Assembly: GCF_001613385.1 (NCBI RefSeq)
Contig: NZ_BDCG01000018.1
Location: forward strand, 62,001 to 126,000
From: Nocardia flavorosea NBRC 108225
GTDB taxonomy: Bacteria; Actinomycetota; Actinomycetes; Mycobacteriales; Mycobacteriaceae
Direction: 5' to 3'
DNA length: 64,000 nt
Of the stretch, positions 9,153-19,734 are shown piece by piece (position 1 is the stretch's first letter; every line of letters starts with the position of its first letter). The notes under the pieces were generated by a model. It was not told the DNA's origin. It searched no databases and was given only the letters and a program-made list of their open reading frames with translations. Made by a program: the position numbers and the translations under genes.

Positions 9153-10253
9153 ATGACCGCTGCTGCACAGTTCGCCCGTATCCCTCATCCTGCGCCCACC
9201 CCGGCGCAGCGGGTACAGGAGATCCTGGCGGCGCCCGGTTTCGGCCGCTTCTTCACCGACCATATGGTCACCATCGACTACACCGAGGCCGACGGCTGGA
9301 CCAATGCGGTCGTCGAACCGTACGGTTCGCTCACCCTCGACCCCGCGACCATGGTCTTCCACTACGGGCAGGCCATCTTCGAGGGGCTGAAGGCCTACCG
9401 GCAGCCGGACGGGCAGGTTGCGTGTTTCCGGATCGACGCCAACGCGGCCCGGTTCCGCCGTTCCGCGCGCCGGATGGCGATGGCCGAACTCCCCGAGGAA
9501 CTGTTCATCGAATCGGTGCGCCAGCTGCTCGAGGTCGACTCGGCCTGGGTGCCCGCCGCCGGTGGCGAGGAATCGCTGTACCTGCGGCCGTTCATGTTCG
9601 CGACCGAATCGGGTCTGGGCGTGAAACCGGCTTCCTCGTACAAGTACCTGCTGCTCGGCTCACCCGCCGGGGCCTACTTCCCACGCGGCGTGAAGCCGGT
9701 GCGGGTGTGGCTGTCCACCGAATACGTGCGCGCCGCCCCCGGTGGCACCGGCGAGGCGAAAGTCGCCGGTAATTACGCGGCCTCGCTGCTCGCCCAGGCC
9801 GAGGCCACGGCCAAGGGCTGCGACCAGGTGGTGTGGCTGGATGCCGTCGAACGCCGCTACGTCGAGGAGATGGGCACCAACAACCTGTTCTTCGTGTACG
9901 GCTCCGGTGCCGACGCCCGGCTGGTGACCCCCGAACTGTCCGGGTCGCTGCTGCCGGGTATCACCCGCGATTCGCTGCTCACTCTGGCCGCCGATTCCGG
10001 CTATCCGGTCACCGAGCGCAAGATCTCGGTGGAGGATTGGCGCGCGGGCGCGGAATCCGGGGAGATCACCGAGGTCTTCGCCTGTGGTACCGCGGCCGTG
10101 ATCACACCGGTCGGCTCGGTCTGCGGGCCGGACGGCGAATTCGTGATCGGCGGCGGCGAACCAGGCGAGGTGACCATGGCGCTGCGCGACACCCTCACCG
10201 GAATCCAGCGCGGCACCTTCGCCGATGTGCACCAGTGGATGCGGGTGCTCTGA
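9153..10253 (+). CDS. ilvE: Branched-chain amino acid aminotransferase
   Basis: 366 aa, fold-type IV PLP enzyme that makes Leu, Ile and Val from their 2-oxo acids with glutamate. The motif [14 protein letters not shown] (about residue 70) is typical of the family. The catalytic lysine is in [13 protein letters not shown] (about 203-215), and the phosphate-binding region includes [13 protein letters not shown] and [12 protein letters not shown]. Length matches actinobacterial IlvE. It follows gcvT on the same strand (Rv2211c-Rv2210c order) but has its own -10 element. Confidence 0.97.
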   Translation: MTAAAQFARIPHPAPTPAQRVQEILAAPGFGRFFTDHMVTIDYTEADGWTNAVVEPYGSLTLDPATMVFHYGQAIFEGLKAYRQPDGQVACFRIDANAARFRRSARRMAMAELPEELFIESVRQLLEVDSAWVPAAGGEESLYLRPFMFATESGLGVKPASSYKYLLLGSPAGAYFPRGVKPVRVWLSTEYVRAAPGGTGEAKVAGNYAASLLAQAEATAKGCDQVVWLDAVERRYVEEMGTNNLFFVYGSGADARLVTPELSGSLLPGITRDSLLTLAADSGYPVTERKISVEDWRAGAESGEITEVFACGTAAVITPVGSVCGPDGEFVIGGGEPGEVTMALRDTLTGIQRGTFADVHQWMRVL

Positions 10254-10276
10254 ACCCCCGGGACATCCGGTGATCG

Positions 10277-10305
10277 CCGGGTACCGGATCGCGTCCGGTA
10301 CCCGG
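10277..10305. terminator. Bidirectional hairpin terminator between ilvE and the MBL hydrolase
   Basis: A perfect 12 bp stem (CCGGGTACCGGA and its complement) with a TCGCG loop sits in the 60 nt between the convergent stop codons. There is no U-tract, which is usual in actinobacteria. Confidence 0.7.
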
Positions 10306-10313
10306 GCGGCAGA

Positions 10314-11027
10314 TCAGCCCGGCATGAGGGCGTGCCATTCGGCGAGCGACCGCGGGCGCAGCACGTAGTTGTTGTCGCGGATCGAGTCCAGCGAGGCATG
10401 CGGGTCCGCCGAATACCAGTGCCCCGGGTATACCTCCGGGTTGATCGGCATATCCGCCAGTGACCGCAGGCTGGCGAACATGGCCGCGGAATCGCCGCCC
10501 GGGAAATCGGTCCGGCCGCAGCCGTCGATGAACAGAGTGTCGCCGGCGATGAGCTTGTCGTCGACGAGGAAGCACTGGCTACCGGGAGTATGGCCCGGAG
10601 TGTGCAGGAATTCGATATCGAAGACGCCGACGCTCAATTTGTCGCCGTGCCCGTGCCCGGTCAGCTCACTGGGCGCGATCCCGGTGACATTCGCCACCCA
10701 GGATTTCTCCTCGTCGTTCACATGAACCGGAACAGTGGACTCTTCGAGCAGTTCCTTCACGCCACGTAGCGTGAAACCCATCATCGAGCCGCCGATATGG
10801 TCGGGATGGTGGTGGGTGACCAATACCCCGGACAGTTTCAGCCCGTCGTTCTCGGCGATACCGGCCAGATCGCCCGCGGCGTACGCCGGGTCCACGACGA
10901 CGCATTCACCGGTGCCCCGGTCACCGATCAGATAGGCGAAATTACGCATCTGCGTGGCGATCGGGTCGCCCACGGCGAAATCCCGGCCGGCCAGCAGTTG
11001 ACGGAAGTAGAGGCGCTCGGCTGACAT
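10314..11027 (-). CDS. Metallo-beta-lactamase-fold hydrolase, glyoxalase II/persulfide dioxygenase-like
   Basis: 237 aa. The metal-binding motif THHHPDHIGG is at about residues 65-74, the second histidine ligand is in HTPGHTPGSQ (about 140), the aspartate ligand in AGDTLF, and the last histidine in YPGHWYS. The set fits hydroxyacylglutathione hydrolase-like or persulfide dioxygenase-like MBL proteins; mycothiol rather than glutathione would be the thiol in this organism, which is an inference. The start ATG 11027 is preceded by GGAAGG. Upstream in-frame codons are ignored because they have no ribosome site. Confidence 0.85.
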   Translation of the reverse strand: MSAERLYFRQLLAGRDFAVGDPIATQMRNFAYLIGDRGTGECVVVDPAYAAGDLAGIAENDGLKLSGVLVTHHHPDHIGGSMMGFTLRGVKELLEESTVPVHVNDEEKSWVANVTGIAPSELTGHGHGDKLSVGVFDIEFLHTPGHTPGSQCFLVDDKLIAGDTLFIDGCGRTDFPGGDSAAMFASLRSLADMPINPEVYPGHWYSADPHASLDSIRDNNYVLRPRSLAEWHALMPG

Positions 11028-11337
11028 ACCTTCCACCTTATGGGCAGTGGCGCGGCGGTGAGACGCTGCGTTCGCAATATTGAGGCGGGTGACATCAGGA
11101 CGCCTGGGGGTTGTGGTGCGCAACGTGTCTGGGTCACCCTTTGCCGAAGGTCCGGAACGCCGGAGCGATACGGAAACGAACCGGCCATCGCGCGCCGGGA
11201 TCGGATCGCGGGGTCTCCGTGAGCCGTCCGATCGGGCAGGCGCGGGAGCGCCGCTCGGTGGCGCGGCGATTTGCCGACGCCGGTCTCACCCGGGTGCCTC
11301 CGATCGAATGATGCCGGGCGTTGTCATGCGTTGCCGT
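11028..11337. other. 310 nt without a gene (5' side of MBL hydrolase, 3' side of cobS)
   Basis: Holds the presumed promoter of the MBL gene on the minus strand. Open frames here are short, Arg-rich and without motifs. Confidence 0.55.
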
Positions 11338-12087
11338 TCAGACAGCGTTCGCCGCGGCAACGAACCCCAACGCGGACAACGCCGTGGTGAGCTCGACGGC
11401 GGCGCCGAGCAGATCGCCGGAGAGCCCGCCGATCCGGCGGGCCCCGTGATCGGCCAGCCGTACGGCCACCAGTAGCGAGAGCACCGCGACCAGCGGCCCC
11501 GGCCATACGAGTCCGGGTACCGCGAAAACCGATACCGCGGCAGTCACGACAACCCAAACCGCGACCGTGACCCAGGACTGTGTTCCCGCGACCAGCGCGC
11601 CGAACCGGGTATCGGGCGCGGGTTCGATACCGCGGCGGCAGGCGGCCACGACCGCGACCCGTCCCAGGGCCACCGCCAGGATCACCGCATACCAGTGCCC
11701 GGATGCGGCGAGGGCGGTGAACGCACCGGCCTGGATACCGGCGGCCACCACGATGGCGGACACCCCGAAGGGTCCGGCGCCGCCGCTTTTCATGACCTCC
11801 CGCGCCCGCTCCGGCGGACCGTACACCCCGAGGCCGTCGAAGGTATCGGCCAGCCCGTCCAGATGCATGCCCCGGGTCAGCAGCGCCAGGACCGCGACCG
11901 CGGCGAACCCGGCCGCCGCACCCGCCGGTTCCAGAAGCCACAGCACGGCCGCCGCCGCGAGCCCGAGCGTGAGCCCGGCGATCGGTGCCAGTGCGATCGC
12001 GCGGGCGGCCGCGCGGCGGTCGACCTCGGCCGGGCCGCGGACGGGGAGCACGGTGAGCCAGGAGAAAGTGAGCCGGAGGGTCAGCAC
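11338..12087 (-). CDS. cobS: Adenosylcobinamide-GDP ribazoletransferase (cobalamin synthase)
   Basis: 249 aa integral membrane enzyme that joins adenosylcobinamide-GDP to alpha-ribazole, the last assembly step of cobalamin. It starts LTLRLTFSWLTVLPVRGP, carries the acidic metal motif RGMHLDGLADTFDGLG (about residues 66-81) and GPFGVSA, and has about seven hydrophobic segments. GTG 12087 is chosen since it gives the family N-terminus and avoids overlap with cobT, whose stop is 25 nt upstream. cobT-cobS form an operon. Confidence 0.93.
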   Translation of the reverse strand: MLTLRLTFSWLTVLPVRGPAEVDRRAAARAIALAPIAGLTLGLAAAAVLWLLEPAGAAAGFAAVAVLALLTRGMHLDGLADTFDGLGVYGPPERAREVMKSGGAGPFGVSAIVVAAGIQAGAFTALAASGHWYAVILAVALGRVAVVAACRRGIEPAPDTRFGALVAGTQSWVTVAVWVVVTAAVSVFAVPGLVWPGPLVAVLSLLVAVRLADHGARRIGGLSGDLLGAAVELTTALSALGFVAAANAV

Positions 12088-12112
12088 AGGACAGTCTCCG
12101 CGCCGAGGGCCG

Positions 12113-13201
12113 TCACTTCCGCATATCGATAGCCGGGCTATCGGCATCTTCGGTGGGAGCGGCGGCCGTGCTGACCCCGGCGTCGGCGAAGGTCGCCATC
12201 TCGGCGAGCACCGCTACGGCCGACCGCAGCACGGGCAGCGCGGTGAGTGCGCCGGAACCCTCGCCGAGCCGCATATCGAGGCCGAGGATCGGGTCGAGTT
12301 TCAGCTTCGTCAGCGCGGCCGTATGTGCGGGTTCGGTGGAGCGGTGCGCGGCCACCCACCAGGCCGAGGCGCCCGCCGCCAGATCCTCGGCCACCAGGGC
12401 CGCGGCCGTGACGATCACTCCGTCGAGCAGGACGGGCGTGCGCCGGGCCGCCGCCTGGGCGAGGAAACCGGTCATCGCCGCGATATCGGCGCCGCCGGCC
12501 ACCCGCAGCAATTCGATCCCGTCCCGGGCGACCGGCCGTACCCGCCACATGGCGTCCCGGACAGCCGCGACCTTGCGCATCCAGCCGTGGTCGTCGACCC
12601 CGGTACCGCGGCCGACCGCCTTCACCGGTTCGGTGCCGGTGAGGGTCGCGATCAGCACGGTGGCCGGTGTGGTGTTGCCGATTCCCATATCGCCGGCAAT
12701 CAGCAGATCGGCGCCCGCATCGATCTCCTCGTCCGCGACGGCTCGGCCCGCGGCGAGCGCGGCCGCGACCTCCGCGCTGGTCAGCGCATCCGCCCGGTCG
12801 ATGGCGCCGCTGGACCGGCGGATCTTGTGCGCGCTCACCGCCGGATCCGTATCGGCGGCGACCGCGATATCCACCACCCGCACCGTGGCATCGGCCACCC
12901 GCGCCAGCGCGTTGACCGCCGCCCCACCCGCCTGGAAATTGGCCACCATCTGCGCGGTGACCTCGGTCGGAAACGCCGACACGCCATGTGCTGCCACACC
13001 GTGATCGCCCGCGAACACCACTACCCGGGCCCGCTCGAACTGCCGCGGCGGACAGAGCCCCTGGCAGGCGGCGACCCAGTTGCCCAGCTCCTCCAGCCGT
13101 CCCAGCGACCCCGGCGGTTTGGTCAGCGACGCCTGCCGCTGCTCGGCCGCCGCGCGGACGCCGGCATCCGGCGGAGCAACGGGTGCGAATCCCTCTGACA
13201 C
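12113..13201 (-). CDS. cobT: Nicotinate-nucleotide--dimethylbenzimidazole phosphoribosyltransferase
   Basis: 362 aa cytosolic enzyme that makes alpha-ribazole phosphate, the lower-ligand precursor used by cobS. Motifs: [13 protein letters not shown] (about 32-44), [16 protein letters not shown] (about 65-80), [12 protein letters not shown] (about 170), and the C-terminal [12 protein letters not shown]. The catalytic glutamate is the one in GEGSGA. Start GTG 13201 has a weak GGAAGG site upstream. The kinase/guanylyltransferase cobU, often next to these genes, is not in the window. Confidence 0.95.
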   Translation of the reverse strand: MSEGFAPVAPPDAGVRAAAEQRQASLTKPPGSLGRLEELGNWVAACQGLCPPRQFERARVVVFAGDHGVAAHGVSAFPTEVTAQMVANFQAGGAAVNALARVADATVRVVDIAVAADTDPAVSAHKIRRSSGAIDRADALTSAEVAAALAAGRAVADEEIDAGADLLIAGDMGIGNTTPATVLIATLTGTEPVKAVGRGTGVDDHGWMRKVAAVRDAMWRVRPVARDGIELLRVAGGADIAAMTGFLAQAAARRTPVLLDGVIVTAAALVAEDLAAGASAWWVAAHRSTEPAHTAALTKLKLDPILGLDMRLGEGSGALTALPVLRSAVAVLAEMATFADAGVSTAAAPTEDADSPAIDMRK

Positions 13202-13468
13202 TGATGGAGCCTTCCGGTCGGGTAGCTGACGTGCCGGGACGCAGACCGGAAGCCGGTGACCGGCCCCCGGCCGCGATGGCCGGTCCTTCCGACAATATTG
13301 CCCGCCCGTCCGAGTAACAGCGCGAGGCACCCGCCACACGACCGTCGCCCACTCCTCAGGCCTACCGCCGCGGTGTCCCGGCGGCTGCCGCGCACCCGGA
13401 GGGCATGCCGCGCTGTGTCGGCGGTCTCCGTGGGTGTTCGCCGTCGGCGGCACAGCTCCGGCCGGTAT

Positions 13469-14155
13469 TCAGGGCAGCGCGTCGGCAGCCCTGCCACCGC
13501 CCGACCGGGGGCGTCGATCCGCGATTCGGGACCGCAAGGTGGGCACACCCGGCCCCGTGAGCTCGTCGCAGTAGTCGGTGCGCCCGGCCATCGCCATGAC
13601 CAGTGCCAGGGTGCTGCCCCGGACCTCCGGACCCGCGCCGATATCGAACGGTCCGTCGGTGGCGACGAGGTGCAAACCCTTGCGGATCGTGCGCCCGGCC
13701 ACGGTGAAATCACGTTCGGCGAAGAACCGGGCGACCTCGGTGACCGCGGCGAGCTCCGGCGTTCCGGGCAGCCCTAGGGGCCGGCGGATGTCCTCACCGT
13801 GCACGACGACCTCACCGAGCCAGGCCGGTGTATGCCCGGAAGGCGCGGTCGTACTGGTGACCACCGCCCGGAAACGCGCCAGCGTCTCATCGGGACCTGC
13901 CCCGCGCTGCTCGAGCATCCGCCGCTGATTGTGCAGGTCGGGATCGAAACGCGCACCGGCCATACTCCGGATCCACCGCCATCGGCCGGTACTCGCCGCG
14001 GCAGTGAGATGTGCAACGACTTCCTCGACCGTCCACTGCCCGCACAACGAACGGGCGGCCCACTGGTCCGGTGTCAGCTCGGCGAGTCCCTCGGCCAATG
14101 CGGTCCGTTCCCGGTGTATTGCGGCCCAGACCTCGGCGCGCGGCATGTTCTCCAT
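13469..14155 (-). CDS. Maleylpyruvate isomerase-like/DinB-fold protein (TIGR03083 type)
   Basis: 228 aa. The N-terminal helical bundle matches the MDMPI_N/DinB-like fold: VWAAIHRERTALAEGLAELTPDQWAA, then SLCGQWTVEEVVAHLTAAA with the metal histidine in VVAHL. Further ligands are expected in the segment GEVVVHGEDIRRPLGLP. Members use mycothiol or are uncharacterised; this one has no partner genes suggesting a substrate. ATG 14155 starts at the family N-terminus; the frame is open upstream because it runs antisense across an NRPS fossil. Confidence 0.82.
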   Translation of the reverse strand: MENMPRAEVWAAIHRERTALAEGLAELTPDQWAARSLCGQWTVEEVVAHLTAAASTGRWRWIRSMAGARFDPDLHNQRRMLEQRGAGPDETLARFRAVVTSTTAPSGHTPAWLGEVVVHGEDIRRPLGLPGTPELAAVTEVARFFAERDFTVAGRTIRKGLHLVATDGPFDIGAGPEVRGSTLALVMAMAGRTDYCDELTGPGVPTLRSRIADRRPRSGGGRAADALP

Positions 14156-14185
14156 GATCGCATATGGAAGCACGGTCCAGTGACA

Positions 14186-14348
14186 CACTGGATCATCGAC
14201 AGCTACCGGCTCACTGCCGCCGATACCGTCCTGCAAAACCCTTGCTACCTTCGACGTGTCCGTGTGGGATCTGTCCGCCACCCTCGCCGTCGGCGCCCGC
14301 CTCGTCTTCGCCCGCCCGGCGGACACACCGACCGGCTACTTCGCCGCG
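14186..14348 (+). pseudogene. Fossil fragment of an NRPS adenylation domain (frameshifted)
   Basis: Two reading frames together give a piece of an adenylation domain. Frame one (14186-14236) reads HWIIDSYRLTAADTVLQ. After a net frame change near 14238-14246, the second frame (from 14247) reads TFDVSVWDL, ATLAVGARLVFARP and then TGYFA. In NRPS A-domains the continuous sequence is D-x-VLQKTPxTFDVSVWE followed by LxxGARLVxARP (core motif A4 region). Nothing else of the synthetase is present and a stop follows at 14409. This is a decayed remnant of about 55 codons from a gene normally several kb long. Confidence 0.72.
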
Positions 14349-14873
14349 GACCACGAGCTCGCCGAACGCCGCCACGAAATGGCCGATGACGGGCGCCCGG
14401 CACGAGATGAATGAGCTGACCCGGCCGTCGCCGGCGCGCGCGACGCCCCGGCTCACCGTGCCCCACGCATGGGTGTTACCCGTGCGTCCCACGACGTCGC
14501 CGGCCGCCTCTGGTTCGCGGCAGGTGACAGCACGCGCTGACCGGCAACCGCCCGGCGCGCGCAGCACGGCCCGCCGCACGGCGCCGAAGTGAATTCGGGC
14601 ACTCCGCGCACAGGACGCGTTCGTCACGTGAACCGTGGCGTGCCCGCAAGCACGGCGCATAGTGATTCGGGCGGTGGCTTACACGCGGCGGGCGGCGAAA
14701 TCCGGTTCCGCCGGATCGGGGATCGCGGTGGCGATACAGCGGACCGGACCCGTACCGGCCAGGGATTCGTGTAGGCGGATTTCCCCGACCGGGAGCTGAC
14801 GAGCACCGGGGTACGTAACCGGTCGACCGGACGGGTGCGCCGCGGAAACCGGGTGCGGTACCGGGAAGGAAGG
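14349..14873. other. 525 nt without a recognisable gene
   Basis: Follows the NRPS fossil and ends at the 3' end of the DUF3043 gene. Possibly further degraded material from the same synthetase; no motif was recognised on either strand. Confidence 0.5.
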
Positions 14874-15542
14874 TCAGATGGCGTCGCCGGGACCGACGCG
14901 CGGTTTCGGCGCGCGCATCTTGCGCATCTGCGAAGCGCGCACGAACGCGTACCAGCCCAGCCGGAAACCGGTATCGGTGCTCTTGGGGAAGCGTTCCCGG
15001 ACCCGCCGGTTCACGATGCGGCCGAGCAGGAAACCCTCGGCGATCATGAACGCCATCATCACGAGCATGGCCAGAGTGACGATGGACTGCCATGCCGGGG
15101 CCGCGAACATGGACAGGATCAGCAGCAGGGCCATCGGCATGAACAGCCCGACCAGATTGCGGCGGGCATCGACGATATCGCGCACGTACGCACGCAGTTC
15201 CCCGCGGTCGCGCGGCAGCAGGTATTTGTCCTCGCCGGCGAGCATCCGGGCGCGCCGGTCCTGCGCGGCGGCCCGCCGTTCCGCGGCCGCGGCCTTGCGA
15301 TCCGCCTTGCTGCCGCGGGTCTCCTTGCGGCGGGCACGGGCTTCCTTCGCGGTCATCGGTGGTGGCGCTACGGGGCCGCGGCGGCGGCCCTCGGCTTCGC
15401 GCCGGCTCGGTGTCGGCCGGCCCTTCCCTGCAGTGGGGGTGGCTTTTGCCGGTGCCGCGTCGGCTTCGGTGGCGGTCGCGGCCCGCGAGCTGTCGGCGGG
15501 CACGTCGGTACCGCTGGACTCACCGCGTCGGAACAACTTCAC
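14874..15542 (-). CDS. DUF3043 membrane protein
   Basis: 222 aa. A charged, Ala/Arg-rich cytoplasmic N-terminus with the conserved DUF3043 stretch KGRPTPSRREAEGRRRGP (about 38-55) and a basic coiled region (TAKEARARRKETRGSKADRK) precede two closely spaced membrane segments (about 133-178). The C-terminus ends RLGWYAFVRASQMRKMRAPK. This matches the actinobacterial DUF3043 family (Rv2206-like); its function is unknown. Start GTG 15542. Confidence 0.88.
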   Translation of the reverse strand: MKLFRRGESSGTDVPADSSRAATATEADAAPAKATPTAGKGRPTPSRREAEGRRRGPVAPPPMTAKEARARRKETRGSKADRKAAAAERRAAAQDRRARMLAGEDKYLLPRDRGELRAYVRDIVDARRNLVGLFMPMALLLILSMFAAPAWQSIVTLAMLVMMAFMIAEGFLLGRIVNRRVRERFPKSTDTGFRLGWYAFVRASQMRKMRAPKPRVGPGDAI

Positions 15543-15792
15543 GGTAACCAGGCTAATCGGTCGGCTGACCGGCCCGGAAGCCGGGCGGTAGCTCGGTGGG
15601 AACAGTCACCACGCGGACCGGTCGTGGCGGCCCTCACGGACGGTAGGTCCGGATACGATTCGCGAACCGACCCGGGTGCTGTGGCGGGCGGGGCCTCAGA
15701 TGGCAAGATGGGGAATAGCAGCCCGTCCGAGGGTGTTGACCCCTGAACCGTGCGCTGTTCACGGACCGACCACGCTGTCCATAGGAGAGTTC

Positions 15793-16149
15793 ATGACTGT
15801 GCAGAACGAGACCGCCACCGAAACCCACGGCGTGAAGCTGACCGATACCGCCGCGAGTAAGGCCAAGGCGCTGCTCGATCAGGAGGGCCGCGACGATCTC
15901 GCGCTGCGGATCGCGGTACAGCCGGGCGGTTGCGCCGGGCTGCGCTACCAGCTCTTCTTCGACGACCGCACTCTCGACGGTGATCTGACCGCCGATTTCG
16001 GCGGCGTCACGCTGACCGTCGACCGGATGAGCGCCCCCTATGTGCAGGGTGCCGCCATCGACTTCGTCGACACGATCGAGAAGCAGGGCTTCACCATCGA
16101 CAATCCGAACGCCACCGGATCCTGCGCCTGCGGCGACTCCTTCAACTGA
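15793..16149 (+). CDS. erpA: HesB/IscA-family iron-sulfur insertion protein
   Basis: 118 aa A-type Fe-S carrier (Rv2204c homologue). The three conserved cysteines are in QPGGCAGLRY (about residue 49) and the C-terminal GSCACGDSFN, the cluster or iron ligands of the family. It delivers clusters to apo-enzymes in the cytosol. ATG 15793 follows AGGAGA at 7 nt; the longer open frame upstream is not coding-like. It is divergent from the DUF3043 gene. Confidence 0.93.
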   Translation: MTVQNETATETHGVKLTDTAASKAKALLDQEGRDDLALRIAVQPGGCAGLRYQLFFDDRTLDGDLTADFGGVTLTVDRMSAPYVQGAAIDFVDTIEKQGFTIDNPNATGSCACGDSFN

Positions 16150-16153
16150 ATGT

Positions 16154-16172
16154 GCGCCGCTCCGCGCGGCGC
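16154..16172 (+). terminator. Hairpin after erpA
   Basis: GCGCCGC, loop TCCGC, GCGGCGC forms a 7 bp GC stem 4 nt after the erpA stop. No U-tract. Confidence 0.5.
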
Positions 16173-16364
16173 AACCCCGGCTCCTCGGGACCAGCGTCCG
16201 GCCCGTGATACCGGCGGCTGCGCCGCACCAGCGGCGCGGTTCGAGCCGGAGGCCGGGCGGTGGAGTCCGGCATCGTCAACCCGGATTACGGGCCGGAATC
16301 GGCTGTTGCCCGAGGGTATCGCCGGATAAACACCGTTTACGACACATAGTCGTAGCTCCCGTGA

Positions 16365-17411
<1,047 letters not shown>

Positions 17412-17740
17412 GCTGTACCGCACGCCGTGCCGGGCGAACAAGGAGAGCGGCCGGCGGTACGTCCCGGTCTTCATCCCGACCGGGGGCGATGGGAACGGAC
17501 ACTCCCCGGAGACGTACGGCAACAGACCCGCCGACTGGGCGGGCGGTGGTTCGACCGCAACAGAGGGGGGTCGTGAGGCCCACACCGAGAACTGGCGCCG
17601 GGGCGCGCCGGACCAGCGGGCATCTCCGTACCGGGCGGCTCGTTTATGTCCGCTCGGTATTTCGACCGGCTCGGACTTCGATCGCCTGGTGCCTCGACCG
17701 GCTCGGACTTCGATCGCCTGGTGCCTCGACGCAGTACTCC
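17412..17740. other. Gene-free interval between adoK and its terminator
   Basis: Together with the terminator this is 379 nt between convergent adoK and asnB. It contains a 32 bp tandem duplication near its 3' end and no gene. Confidence 0.6.
17663..17726. repeat. Perfect tandem duplication, 2 x 32 bp
   Basis: Two identical 32 bp units at 17663-17694 and 17695-17726 (unit begins CGACCGGCTCGGACTTCGAT), followed by the first four bases of a third. It lies just before the terminator. Confidence 0.95.
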
Positions 17741-17773
17741 GAAGGCCCCGCTCGTTCGTCGAGCGGGGCCTTC
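17741..17773. terminator. Strong bidirectional terminator between adoK and asnB
   Basis: A perfect 14 bp stem (GAAGGCCCCGCTCG with its complement) around the loop TTCGT. It lies between convergent genes and works in either direction. Confidence 0.85.
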
Positions 17774-17790
17774 GACCGGGGTGGTGCCTG

Positions 17791-19734
17791 CTAGACCTGC
17801 ACCGGGTAGGTCGGTTCGGCGATCTCCGGTTTGATGCGGTCCTCGACGAAGATCCCGTGCCAGATCATGAACACCAGCAACGTCCACAACCGGCGGCTGT
17901 GATCGCCGTCCCCGGCGCGGTGCGCGTCGAGCATCGCCAGGACGGCCGCCTTGTCGAGCAGGTGGTCGGTCTGCGATTCGGTGATCTGCTGCCGGGCCCA
18001 GTCGTAGAGTTCGGTACCGCGCAGCCAATGCCGCAGCGGGACCGGGAACCCGAGCTTCGCGCGATGCAGCACATGCCCGGGGACGATGCCCTCGAGCGCC
18101 TGCCGCAGCGCGTACTTCGTGGTCTCCTTGGTGATCTTCTGCTCCAGGGGGACCTGTTCGGCCACCCGGAACACCTCGGTGTCCAGGAACGGCACCCGCA
18201 GCTCGAGCGAGTTCGCCATGGTCATCTTGTCGGCTTTGACCAGGATATCGCCGCGCAACCAGGTGAACAGGTCGAGATGCTGCATCCGCGTCACCGGATC
18301 CCAGCCCGCCGACCGCTCGTAGATGGGGGCGGTGACGTCCTGGTGGGTCCATTCCGGACGGAACTCCCGCAGTACCGACCGCAGCTGGGCGTCGCTGAAA
18401 CTGCGGGCGTTGCCGTAGTAGCGCTGTTCCAGGGTGAGCGATCCACGATGCAGCAGGCTCTTACCGCGCGTGCCCTCCGGGATCAGATCGGATACCTTGC
18501 CGGCCAGCCGGCGCAGTCCGCCCGGCAGTTTGTCGAACGCGGCGAGCGACAGCGGTTCCCGGTAGATGGTGTAGCCGCCGAACAGCTCATCGGCCCCCTC
18601 GCCCGACAGCACCACCTTGACGTGCTTACGGGCCTCCTTGGCCACGAAATACAACGGCACCAGCGCCGGATCGGCGACCGGGTCGTCGAGGTACCAGACG
18701 ATCTCCGGAATCGCGGCCGCGAACTCGGCGGGAGAGACCACCTTGACGATATGCCGGGCCCCGATCGCCGCGGCGCTTTCGGCCGCCACATCGACCTCGG
18801 AATAGCCCTCGCGTTCGAAACCGGTGGTGAAGGTGATGAGGTTCGGGTTGTGCCGCATGGCCAGCGCCGCGATGGCGGTGGAATCGATACCACCGGACAG
18901 GAACGAGCCGACGGTCACATCGGCACGCATATGTTTGGCGACCGAATCCTCGAGCGCGGCCGCGATCTCGGAGTAGCGGGTGGCCTCGCTGCCCGCCGCG
19001 AACGGGCGGATATCGAATTTCGGTACGAAGTAGCGGGTTGTCACCGGCCGTTCGCCGGGCCGCAGCACCGCGTAACTACCCGATTCCAGCCGCCGGATAC
19101 CGGCGTGCAGCGTTTCCGGCTCCGGGACGTACTGCAGCACGGTGTAGTGCTCGAGCGCGCGATGGTCGAGCGATTCGTCGAGCCCGAGGTCGGGGAGCAG
19201 CTCCAGCAGGCTTTTCTTTTCGCTGCCGAACGCCGTACCACCGGACCCGGTGGCCAGGAACAGCGGTTTGATGCCGAAGGGGTCGCGGGCCAGGAACAGC
19301 TCCCGGCTGCGGGTATCCCAGATCGCGAAGGCGAACATCCCCCGCAACCGGCGTACCGCGTCGGGACCCCAGTAATGGAACGCCGCCACGATGGCCTCGC
19401 CGTCGCCTTCGGTGGCGAACATCGGCTGCTCGCCGAATTCGGCCGCGTGGTCGCGGGCCAGTTCCTCGCGCAGCTCCAGATAGTTGTAGATCTCGCCGTT
19501 GAAGGTGAGCGCATAGCGCTCGGGGTCGTCGGCCGGCCCCCAGCGCAGCGGCTGATGCGAATGTTCGATATCGATGATCGAGAGCCGGTTGAAGCCGAAG
19601 ATCAACTGGTCGTCGTGCCAGGTGCCGCGCTCATCCGGACCCCGGTGCCGCACACAGTGCAGGGCGTCGTACACCCGTTCCACTGTTTCCGGCGCTGCGG
19701 TATCGGACGTCAGAAATCCGAGCAGTCCACACAC
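17791..19734 (-). CDS. asnB: Asparagine synthetase B, glutamine-hydrolysing
   Basis: 647 aa. The class II glutaminase domain must begin with Cys2 as nucleophile; GTG 19734 immediately precedes CGLLGFLTSD, which fixes the start despite a longer open frame. RLSIIDIEHSHQP and NGEIYNY follow in the same domain. The synthetase domain has the PP-loop SFLSGGIDSTAIAALA (about residue 347) and GEGADELFGGY. It makes asparagine from aspartate, ATP and glutamine. Homologue of Rv2201, and divergent from ctaC as in mycobacteria. Confidence 0.96.
   Translation of the reverse strand: MCGLLGFLTSDTAAPETVERVYDALHCVRHRGPDERGTWHDDQLIFGFNRLSIIDIEHSHQPLRWGPADDPERYALTFNGEIYNYLELREELARDHAAEFGEQPMFATEGDGEAIVAAFHYWGPDAVRRLRGMFAFAIWDTRSRELFLARDPFGIKPLFLATGSGGTAFGSEKKSLLELLPDLGLDESLDHRALEHYTVLQYVPEPETLHAGIRRLESGSYAVLRPGERPVTTRYFVPKFDIRPFAAGSEATRYSEIAAALEDSVAKHMRADVTVGSFLSGGIDSTAIAALAMRHNPNLITFTTGFEREGYSEVDVAAESAAAIGARHIVKVVSPAEFAAAIPEIVWYLDDPVADPALVPLYFVAKEARKHVKVVLSGEGADELFGGYTIYREPLSLAAFDKLPGGLRRLAGKVSDLIPEGTRGKSLLHRGSLTLEQRYYGNARSFSDAQLRSVLREFRPEWTHQDVTAPIYERSAGWDPVTRMQHLDLFTWLRGDILVKADKMTMANSLELRVPFLDTEVFRVAEQVPLEQKITKETTKYALRQALEGIVPGHVLHRAKLGFPVPLRHWLRGTELYDWARQQITESQTDHLLDKAAVLAMLDAHRAGDGDHSRRLWTLLVFMIWHGIFVEDRIKPEIAEPTYPVQV

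Noticed and set aside
13202-13468. Possible adenosylcobalamin riboswitch upstream of cobT (minus-strand GTCAGCTACCCGACC resembles the 3' consensus)
   Set aside because: The conserved core (GGTG-AA-TCCG and the CCCGC-ACTG box) could not be found in the expected order. A covariance-model scan would decide.
14471-14880. Minus-strand frame in the interval after the NRPS fossil that looked briefly coding-like
   Set aside because: No start with a ribosome site and no recognised motif; composition similar to other antisense frames.
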